Shown here: positions 5,716 through 11,459 of the stretch, piece after piece
Numbering within the stretch: position 1 is the first letter of the stretch
How the letters are laid out: each line of letters opens with the position of its first letter
Assembly (NCBI GenBank): GCA_018384465.1
Contig: JAHAYQ010000020.1
Coordinates: forward strand, 1-11,459
Source: Myroides sp.
GTDB lineage: Bacteria; Bacteroidota; Bacteroidia; Flavobacteriales; Flavobacteriaceae
Length of the DNA: 11,459 nucleotides
Direction of reading: 5' to 3'
Notes under the pieces: model-generated
Told to the model about the DNA's origin: nothing
The model's input: only the letters and a program-made list of their open reading frames with translations
The model's database searches: none
Made by a program: the position numbers and the translations under genes

Positions 5716-6276
5716 ATGAAAGCGAAAAAGAAATACATTTGTCACTCGGGTGGCGCAGAAGGTACCGATTCGTACTTTGAGTTTTTTTCAAAGCAGTACG
5801 GGATCGATACGGTGGCTTATTCGTACAAAACTCGCTTTCATGAATCAACTAACAAGCGTGAATTAACTTTACTTGAGTTTAATGAAGGTATCCAACAGGT
5901 TTACAAAGCAAATGCAACCTTGAAGCGTACACGAATTAATCAATATTTAAAATTTTTGGCTCGCAATTGGTTCCAAGTAAAATATGCCGATGAGGTTTTT
6001 GCTGTAACTACTCTTAAAAAATACAGCGGATTATACGAAATTAAAGGTGGAACAGCATGGGCTGTACAAATGGCAATTAATGAACAAAAAAAGATATTTG
6101 TTTACGATCAAGAAGAACTACATTGGTTTTATTACGATTATTATGTACAGAATTTTTGTTTGTTAAAGATAGATCCAAAAATAACAGTCAAGAATTTTAC
6201 AGGCATAGGTACGCGATCGATTAATTTTTTTGGCGTAAGCGCAATTGAACAATTATTTAAAAATTCGTTTGAATAG
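5716..6276 (+). CDS. SLOG-superfamily (YpsA/DprA-like Rossmann) predicted nucleotide-binding protein
   Basis: The 186-residue product has the glycine-rich pattern of SLOG proteins, Rossmann-like folds that bind nucleotide ligands. HSGGAEGTDSYFE (10-22) follows the first beta strand (KKYICHSGG). VFAVTT (94-99) is a central strand. KGGTAWAVQMAI (110-121) follows, then KKIFVYDQ (125-132) and a late FTGIGTRSI (161-169). The combination of GGAxGTD, RNWFQV..ADEVFAV, GGTAWAVQMA and GIGTR is a pattern I associate with a poorly characterised SLOG branch in bacteria and phages; this is from memory. There is no membrane segment. I chose the ATG at 5716: the frame extends to a TTG at 5686, but those ten residues precede the first fold element and overlap promoter-like sequence. 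The WYL regulator starts 2 nt after the stop codon. Ligand and activity, if any, are unknown. Confidence 0.75.
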   Translation: MKAKKKYICHSGGAEGTDSYFEFFSKQYGIDTVAYSYKTRFHESTNKRELTLLEFNEGIQQVYKANATLKRTRINQYLKFLARNWFQVKYADEVFAVTTLKKYSGLYEIKGGTAWAVQMAINEQKKIFVYDQEELHWFYYDYYVQNFCLLKIDPKITVKNFTGIGTRSINFFGVSAIEQLFKNSFE

Positions 6277-6278
6277 AT

Positions 6279-7208
6279 ATGGCATCAAAACATAATTTAA
6301 TAAGTAGATTAACAAGAATTGTTGAATTGTTTCAGGCTCAAGGTGAACATGGGTTTACTTTTGAAGAGGTGAATGATCGTTTAAAAAACAGCTTTATTGA
6401 TGAGAATCATAGTGTGTCGTTACGCACTTTTCAGCGTGATATTAAGGATATTGCATCGTCTTTAAAGATCAAAATTATCTATGATAAGTCGAACAAAAAA
6501 TATGTTTTATCAAATGATTCCTTGCAAGATCGATCAAAAAATGATCAGTTATTTACTATTGAAAGCTTAAAAATGCTTCATATTGCACAAGATATATCTA
6601 ATAGTAATTATATTTTTATCGACAAAAGAAAAGCTTCAGGTTTAGAAAACTACAACATTATTAAAGGAGCTATCGCTTTAAAGAAGCATTTAGAATTCCA
6701 TTATCAAAAATTTGATCAATACAAAGCCAATTTTCGCAAATTAATGCCTTTAGGATTAAAAGAAAGTAAAAGCCGTTGGTATGTGGTAGGATACGAAATA
6801 AAAAATGGCTTGCGTATTAATACCTTAAAATCATTTGCGTTAGATCGAATGGAATCCTGCGAAGCAACTACTGATTTTGTTTTAAAGGAAGCCGTTGATA
6901 TTGCCGCTCATTTTAAAGATTACGTAGGTGTTACTACCAAACCAATTGAAGGCTTTAACGAGAAAGAAGTAGTGCAATTTGAAACATCTATTGAACACGG
7001 TAAGTATTTTAGCACGTTGCCTATTCATCCATCTCAACAAACTACGATAAATAATGGTAAAACCATAGTGAGTTTACAGGTGGTGCCTACTATGGAATTA
7101 GTGGCAGAGTTGTTGGCGCATAACCAGGAGATTAAAATTATTGCACCCGAAAAATTGGTGCAAACTGTAAAGCAAATTTTGTCTAAAAATCTTAAGCAGT
7201 ATAATTAA
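6279..7208 (+). CDS. HTH-WYL domain transcriptional regulator
   Basis: This is a predicted cytoplasmic DNA-binding regulator of 309 residues. The N-terminal region (about 5-78) reads as a winged helix-turn-helix; SVSLRTFQRDIKDIASSLKI (45-64) is the recognition part, typical of WYL/DeoR-like proteins (RTxxRDI). The WYL domain spans about 128-200. It has FHYQKF (140-145), the RKLMPLGL strand (153-160), the signature RWYVVGYE (166-173) and SFALDRM (185-191). The basic and aromatic residues that bind ligand in this family (Y142, R153, W167-Y168, R190) are visible. A C-terminal WCX-like segment (about 228-309) completes the usual architecture. WYL domains sense nucleic-acid or nucleotide-type ligands in several studied systems, including phage-defence regulators. 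The 2-nt spacing from the SLOG-like gene implies one mRNA and probably linked function. It probably also controls its own promoter region; that is inference. Confidence 0.9.
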   Translation: MASKHNLISRLTRIVELFQAQGEHGFTFEEVNDRLKNSFIDENHSVSLRTFQRDIKDIASSLKIKIIYDKSNKKYVLSNDSLQDRSKNDQLFTIESLKMLHIAQDISNSNYIFIDKRKASGLENYNIIKGAIALKKHLEFHYQKFDQYKANFRKLMPLGLKESKSRWYVVGYEIKNGLRINTLKSFALDRMESCEATTDFVLKEAVDIAAHFKDYVGVTTKPIEGFNEKEVVQFETSIEHGKYFSTLPIHPSQQTTINNGKTIVSLQVVPTMELVAELLAHNQEIKIIAPEKLVQTVKQILSKNLKQYN

Positions 7209-7245
7209 TAAGTGCTTAAAAAAACGGAAATATAAAAAAATCCTA

Positions 7246-7253
7246 TATTTTTG
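7246..7253 (+). promoter_or_regulatory. Candidate -7 element of the topA promoter
   Basis: TATTTTTG (7246-7253) matches TAnnTTTG exactly and is 18 nt before the topA ATG, so the leader would be very short. No TTG lies at the proper -33 distance. A weak all-A/T hairpin (AAATATA 7228-7234 with TATATTT 7244-7250) overlaps it and might attenuate read-through from the WYL gene. AAAAAGGA directly abuts the ATG, too close for a normal Shine-Dalgarno site. Confidence 0.4.
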
Positions 7254-7271
7254 CTTTCAAATTAAAAAGGA

Positions 7272-9800
7272 ATGGCAAAGAATTTAGTGATTGTAGAGTC
7301 GCCTGCAAAGGCAAAAACCATAGAGAAGTTTTTAGGAAAGGATTATCAGGTAGAGTCTAGTTTTGGGCACATAGCTGACATTCCATCCAAAGAAATTGGC
7401 GTAGATATAGAAAATAACTTTAAACCTAAATATGAAGTTTCGGCAGATAAAAAAGCCGTTGTTAAAAAATTAAAAGATTTAGCAAAAAAAGCCGAAATGG
7501 TTTGGTTAGCTTCCGATGAGGACCGTGAAGGAGAGGCTATTGCTTGGCATTTGTCCGAAGAATTAAAGTTGAAAGATGAAAATACAAAACGTATCGTTTT
7601 TCATGAAATCACCAAAGGTGCTATTCAAAAAGCTATCGAAAATCCACGTGGTATTGATTATAATTTGGTAAATGCACAGCAAGCACGCCGTGTATTAGAT
7701 CGTTTGGTAGGTTATGAACTATCGCCAGTTTTGTGGAAAAAAGTGCGTACAGGTTTATCTGCAGGTCGTGTGCAATCGGTTTCTGTGAGGTTGATTGTAG
7801 AACGTGAACGAGAAATTGAAAACTTTAATACCGAGTCATCTTTTAGTATTTCAGCAGAGTTTGTTGCTGCTAACGGAAAAACTTTCAAAGCAAAACTTCC
7901 TAAAAATTTTAAAACCCAACAAGAAGCTCAAGATTTCTTAGAACAAAATATAGGTGCGCAATTTAAAGTGTCGGATTTAGAAACAAAACCGGCAAAGAAA
8001 TCGCCAGCTGCACCGTTTACAACTTCAACTTTACAGCAAGAAGCCTCAAGAAAATTATATTTTTCGGTGTCACAGACCATGATGTTAGCCCAACGTTTAT
8101 ACGAAAGCGGGTTAATTACTTACATGAGAACAGATAGTGTAAATTTATCGCAAGATGCTATTAAAGCTGCCGAAAACGAAATTGTAAATTATTACGGACA
8201 AGAATTTAGTAAACCCCGTAACTTTTCAACAAAAGCGAAAGGAGCTCAAGAAGCCCACGAAGCAATCCGACCAACCGATATGTCTCGTCATACGGTAAAT
8301 ATTGATCGCGATCAAGCTCGTTTATATGAATTAATCTGGAAACGTACCATTGCTTCACAAATGAGCGATGCGCAGTTAGAGCGTACCAACGTAACAATAG
8401 TTGCCGATAAACATACCAAACATTTTGTTGCTACTGGTGAGGTGTTGTTGTTTGAAGGGTTTTTAAAAGTATATTTAGAAGGCCACGACGATGAAGAGGA
8501 AGAACAAGAAGGTTTGTTGCCGGCTATGAAAATTAACGAAAAATTAATTAACAACAGCATTACGGCAACTCAACGTTTCTCTAGACCTCCATCACGTTAT
8601 ACCGAAGCTGCTTTGGTTAAAAAGTTAGAAGAATTAGGTATTGGTCGTCCATCTACTTATGCACCAACTATATCTACTATTGTTGCTCGTAATTACGTAG
8701 AAAAAGGAACGGCAGAAGGTACTGAACGTAATTATCAAGTATTACATTTAGCGAACGATAAAATTTCTTCAGCTACTCAAATTGAAAAAGTAGGCGCCGA
8801 TAAAGGAAAGTTAATCCCAACAGATATAGGTAATATAGTAACCGATTTCTTGGTAAAAAACTTTGAAACGATACTAGATTATAATTTTACAGCCAAGGTA
8901 GAAGAAAGTTTTGACGAGATTGCCGAAGGAAATTTAGATTGGACAAAAATGATGAACGAATTTTACAGTCATTTTCATCCAATTGTGGTTGATGTAGAGA
9001 AGAATGCCGAACGCGAATCGGGTGAGCGTATTTTAGGAACCGATCCCAAATCAGGAAAACCTGTTTTGGTACGTCTGGGTAAATTCGGACCTATGGCTCA
9101 AATTGGCGATGCCGAAGATGAAGATAAAAAATTTGCCAGCTTAAATCCTACTCAAAACATAGGAACAATTACTTTAGAAGAAGCTTTAACGCTGTTTTTA
9201 TTGCCTAAAACATTGGGAGAGTATCAAGAGGAAACTGTCGAAGTAAATAATGGGCGATTTGGACCTTATGTTCGTTTCGGAGATATGTTTGTATCGCTTG
9301 CCAAAGGCGAAGACCCGCTAGATGTAACTTTAGATCGTGCCATAGAATTAATCAAAGAAAAACAAAAAGCCGATGCACCTATTGCCGTTTTTCAAGGATT
9401 ACCGGTGCAAAAAGGAGTAGGGCGTTTTGGTCCGTTTATAAAATGGAACAATATGTTTATTAACGTCAATAAAAAATACAATTTTGATCATCTTTCGCAA
9501 GACGATATCAATGAGTTGATTGAAGATAAAATTCAAAAAGAAAAAGACAAAGTAATTCACGATTTTAAAGACGAAGGTATTCGTGTAGAAAAAGCTCGTT
9601 GGGGAAGATCGGTTATTTTGCAAGGTAAAGTAAAAATAGAATTGAGTAAAGATGTTGATGCGGCGGCTTTAACATTAGATGAAATTAAAAAGTTAATCGA
9701 AGAAAAAGCCCCTGCAAAGAAAACTGTAGCAAAAAAAACAACGGCTAAAAAAACCGCCGTTAAAAAAGCAACAACTACTAAAAAGGCCACTAAAAAATAA
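7272..9800 (+). CDS. topA: DNA topoisomerase I (type IA)
   Basis: TopA relaxes negative supercoils by cutting one DNA strand through a phosphotyrosine bond. The 842-residue product opens with the TOPRIM domain (about 1-120), with catalytic E9 (VESPAKAKTIEKF) and the acidic metal site D82-E83-D84-R85-E86. The core includes SAGRVQSV (163-170), the active-site tyrosine Y284 in LITYMRTDS, and GIGRPSTYA (456-464). Four C-terminal repeats in the GRFGPY style follow, near residues 602-612, 660-676, 717-732 and 776-791, in place of cysteine zinc ribbons; no C4 cluster is seen. Residues 812-842 form a lysine/alanine/threonine tail of AKKT/VKKA units resembling histone H1. This tail probably binds DNA non-specifically. 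The eight-A run near 9731-9738 in the tail could be prone to slippage. The next gene starts 6 nt after the stop codon. Confidence 0.97.
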   Translation: MAKNLVIVESPAKAKTIEKFLGKDYQVESSFGHIADIPSKEIGVDIENNFKPKYEVSADKKAVVKKLKDLAKKAEMVWLASDEDREGEAIAWHLSEELKLKDENTKRIVFHEITKGAIQKAIENPRGIDYNLVNAQQARRVLDRLVGYELSPVLWKKVRTGLSAGRVQSVSVRLIVEREREIENFNTESSFSISAEFVAANGKTFKAKLPKNFKTQQEAQDFLEQNIGAQFKVSDLETKPAKKSPAAPFTTSTLQQEASRKLYFSVSQTMMLAQRLYESGLITYMRTDSVNLSQDAIKAAENEIVNYYGQEFSKPRNFSTKAKGAQEAHEAIRPTDMSRHTVNIDRDQARLYELIWKRTIASQMSDAQLERTNVTIVADKHTKHFVATGEVLLFEGFLKVYLEGHDDEEEEQEGLLPAMKINEKLINNSITATQRFSRPPSRYTEAALVKKLEELGIGRPSTYAPTISTIVARNYVEKGTAEGTERNYQVLHLANDKISSATQIEKVGADKGKLIPTDIGNIVTDFLVKNFETILDYNFTAKVEESFDEIAEGNLDWTKMMNEFYSHFHPIVVDVEKNAERESGERILGTDPKSGKPVLVRLGKFGPMAQIGDAEDEDKKFASLNPTQNIGTITLEEALTLFLLPKTLGEYQEETVEVNNGRFGPYVRFGDMFVSLAKGEDPLDVTLDRAIELIKEKQKADAPIAVFQGLPVQKGVGRFGPFIKWNNMFINVNKKYNFDHLSQDDINELIEDKIQKEKDKVIHDFKDEGIRVEKARWGRSVILQGKVKIELSKDVDAAALTLDEIKKLIEEKAPAKKTVAKKTTAKKTAVKKATTTKKATKK

Positions 9801-9806
9801 TTGTTT

Positions 9807-10943
9807 ATGATGTATGAAATTTTAAAACCTATTTCTACCGAATTAGAACAATTTATCAGTACGCTTCCAACACATGCGTTGGGAAAGGCAATAACAATAC
9901 ACACTCAAAAAGCGTTGCCTGATTTGCAAGATGTGCAGTTGGCAATCATCACTGTAAATGAAAACAGAGGAAGTTTAAATGCAGAAACCGAAGTAGAGTT
10001 TGACACTTTGCGAAAAAATCTCTATCAGCTTTATCCTGGAAATTGGACAAAAAAAATAGCGGATTTAGGCACCATACAAGCCGGTGAAACCATAGAAGAC
10101 ACCTACGTAGCCATTAAATTAATAGTTGCCGATTTGGTTAAACAAAATATTGTTCCCATTGTTTTAGGCGGATCTCAAGACGTTACTTACGGTATGTATC
10201 GCGGATATGATGCCTTAGAGCAGCAAGTTAATTTGGTGTGTGTAGACAGTAAAATAGATGTGGTAGCAGATGTAGAAAACCCGTCCGAATCATTTATGAC
10301 TAGGATTATCATGGAAGCTCCAAACAATTTACATAACTTTAGCGTATTAGGATATCAAACCTACTTTAACTCGCAGGAAGAAATCGATTTAATTGATAAA
10401 ATGTATTTTGAAGCTTATAGATTAGGAGAAATCATAAAAAATATCGAAATTTCGGAACCGGTTTTACGAGATGCCGATATGGTAAGTATTGATATTCATT
10501 CTGTAAAATCATCTGATTTAGGATTTTTTTCAAGCTTTCAGCCCAATGGGTTTGATGGTCGAGAAATCTGTACATTAGCACGTTACGCCGGTTTAAGCGA
10601 CAGGGTAAGTAGTTTTGGTGTTTTTAATATCGATAATATTTCGCAGAAAAGTTTGTTAATTACTCAAATTTTATGGTATTTTGTTGAAGGGTTTAATTTC
10701 AGAATGAATGAATATCCTTATATTAGCAAAACAAGTTATCTGAAATATATTGTGCCCTTAGAAGAGCAAGAACTAATTTTTTATAAAAGCGATTTATCTG
10801 AACGTTGGTGGATAGAAATTAGTAGTTTAGATAACGAAAATAGAAAGATGTTATTTCCTTGTAGTTATGATGATTACAAACAGTCGTTGCAAAGTATTGT
10901 TCCCGAAAGATGGTGGCGTGCAACTAAGAAATCATTAGGATAA
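9807..10943 (+). CDS. Arginase/formimidoylglutamase-fold protein with a degenerate metal site
   Basis: The 378-residue product aligns by motif to the ureohydrolase (arginase, agmatinase, formimidoylglutamase) alpha/beta fold, and such genes are commonly labelled formimidoylglutamase. Active members bind two manganese ions through GGxH, DxHxD and DxD motifs. Here the first reads GGSQD (121-125), with Q124 where the ligand His belongs. The second reads DSKID (147-151), keeping both Asp but with K149 for His. The third reads SIDIH (227-231), with H231 for Asp. Three of six canonical ligands are thus replaced, so classical hydrolase activity is doubtful. The residues around 270-277 (FGVFNIDN) also differ from the usual substrate region. 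It has no signal peptide or histidine-utilisation neighbours. It starts 6 nt after topA (ATG 9807; ATG 9810 and TTG 9801 are alternatives), so it is probably co-transcribed. It precedes gldK; its role is unknown. Confidence 0.82.
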   Translation: MMYEILKPISTELEQFISTLPTHALGKAITIHTQKALPDLQDVQLAIITVNENRGSLNAETEVEFDTLRKNLYQLYPGNWTKKIADLGTIQAGETIEDTYVAIKLIVADLVKQNIVPIVLGGSQDVTYGMYRGYDALEQQVNLVCVDSKIDVVADVENPSESFMTRIIMEAPNNLHNFSVLGYQTYFNSQEEIDLIDKMYFEAYRLGEIIKNIEISEPVLRDADMVSIDIHSVKSSDLGFFSSFQPNGFDGREICTLARYAGLSDRVSSFGVFNIDNISQKSLLITQILWYFVEGFNFRMNEYPYISKTSYLKYIVPLEEQELIFYKSDLSERWWIEISSLDNENRKMLFPCSYDDYKQSLQSIVPERWWRATKKSLG

Positions 10944-11067
10944 AACGTTCAAAAATAAAAATGTTAAATATAAATTAAATTTTTTTTTAAGATTTCGTTG
11001 TATATTTAAAAATAATTAAATAGGTTTACGCTTTGAATAATTTTTAAAATAAAACCCCAATTAATAT
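10944..11067 (+). promoter_or_regulatory. A/T-rich spacer upstream of gldK with a weak promoter-like element
   Basis: This 124-nt spacer is almost entirely A/T and has no G/C-rich terminator stem. TATATTTA (11001-11008) is one base off TAnnTTTG and is preceded directly by TTG (10998-11000). TA-N3-TTTG occurs at 11027-11035, about 32 nt before the gldK ATG, but no TTG lies at the correct -33 distance from it. A promoter for the gldK operon is expected here; which element is used cannot be decided by eye. Confidence 0.3.
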
Positions 11068-11459
11068 ATGAAGAAGTTCATTACACTTTCTGCGGTTGCC
11101 TCGCTATTGTTCAGTTGTGGTTCTGGTGACAGAGGAGAACTACTAGACGGAGTACAAGGGAAACGCTGGATCACTGAAAAGCCGCAGGGTATGGCTTTTA
11201 TTCCAGGTGGATCTTTTACAATGGGTAAAACTCACGAAGATTTACTTGGAGCTGAAGACGCGCCTCCGCGTTTAGTTACTGTTGGTTCTATGTATATGGA
11301 TGAAACGGAAATTACAAACAACCAATACCGTAAATTTGTTGAACACGTAAAAGATTCAATCGTTAGAACTCGTTTAGCAATTATGGCAGACGAAATGGGA
11401 ATGGATCAAACAGCAGGTGGAATTGGTGCGTTTGCATTTCAAGAAGTTCAAGATCCATC
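11068..11459 (+). CDS. gldK: Gliding motility / type IX secretion lipoprotein GldK, 5' part (runs off the right edge)
   Basis: About 130 codons are in the window. The product starts with a short lipoprotein signal, MKKFITLSAVASLLFSC, whose lipobox LFSC gives acylated Cys17. After a short linker comes the beginning of a formylglycine-generating-enzyme/sulfatase-modifying-factor fold: GMAFIPGGSFTMG (42-54), then YMDETEITNNQYRKFVE (76-92), both hallmark strands of that fold. The signal peptide, the MAFIPGGSFTMG segment and position after a topA-adjacent gene match GldK. GldK forms the periplasmic ring of the type IX secretion system with GldN, under the outer membrane, and is needed for gliding and for secretion of C-terminal-domain cargo. 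gldL, gldM and gldN would be expected next, outside the window. Other FGE-fold lipoproteins exist, so the name rests partly on context. Confidence 0.88.
   Translation, partial: MKKFITLSAVASLLFSCGSGDRGELLDGVQGKRWITEKPQGMAFIPGGSFTMGKTHEDLLGAEDAPPRLVTVGSMYMDETEITNNQYRKFVEHVKDSIVRTRLAIMADEMGMDQTAGGIGAFAFQEVQDP

Noticed and set aside
5716..7208. Claiming the SLOG-WYL pair as an antiphage system
   Set aside because: No nuclease, protease, pore or other effector is adjacent and the flanking genes are core genome, so a defence role is not supported by this window.
8206..8560. Two minus-strand open frames within topA
   Set aside because: They are shadows of the topA core, which has full motif support; no family features or start signals.
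9557..9904. Minus-strand open frame opposite the topA tail and the next gene
   Set aside because: Its hydrophobic F/V/A-rich product is the antisense of the AAA-rich lysine codons in topA. It has no promoter and crosses two well-supported plus-strand genes.
1..11459. CRISPR array, tRNA, rRNA, insertion sequence or prophage
   Set aside because: No regularly spaced long repeats, cloverleaf sequences, transposase or phage structural genes were seen on either strand.

Overview
The window looks like chromosomal DNA of a flavobacterium (Bacteroidota, Flavobacteriaceae type). The evidence is low GC with A/T-rich spacers, no convincing Shine-Dalgarno sites, promoter-like TAnnTTTG elements, a TopA with an H1-like lysine/alanine tail, and the start of gldK, a type IX secretion/gliding gene found only in this phylum. 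Genus and species cannot be told from the sequence.

Left part (1-5595, all minus strand). Reading in the direction of transcription, the order is miaB, a sigma-54 activator with no recognisable sensor domain, the lipoprotein gene lptE, a TPR protein of unknown role, and secG. A strong hairpin terminator follows secG. Beyond it lie groES and the first 45 codons of groEL, which runs off the left edge. lptE, the TPR gene and secG are nearly contiguous and probably form one transcript. Longer A/T-rich spacers with short repeats separate miaB, the activator gene and lptE. The theme is envelope biogenesis (LPS export, Sec translocation) together with protein folding and tRNA modification.

Middle (5596-7208). 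A 120-bp divergent promoter region separates miaB from a plus-strand gene pair. The first gene encodes a SLOG-like (Rossmann-type, nucleotide-binding) protein. The second, 2 nt downstream, encodes an HTH-WYL regulator. This is the least ordinary part of the window: a predicted nucleotide-ligand protein coupled to a predicted ligand-responsive transcription factor.

Right part (7209-11459, all plus strand). topA is followed 6 nt later by a protein with the arginase/formimidoylglutamase fold in which three of the six canonical manganese ligands are replaced. After a 124-bp A/T-rich spacer comes the 5' part of gldK, which runs off the right edge.

Short A/T-rich repeats of the form GTTTAARGTT recur in three of the minus-strand spacers and never inside the genes I checked. 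No tRNA, rRNA, CRISPR, insertion sequence or phage gene was seen. Most of the window is conserved core genome. The SLOG-WYL pair and the degenerate arginase-fold protein deserve the closest look.
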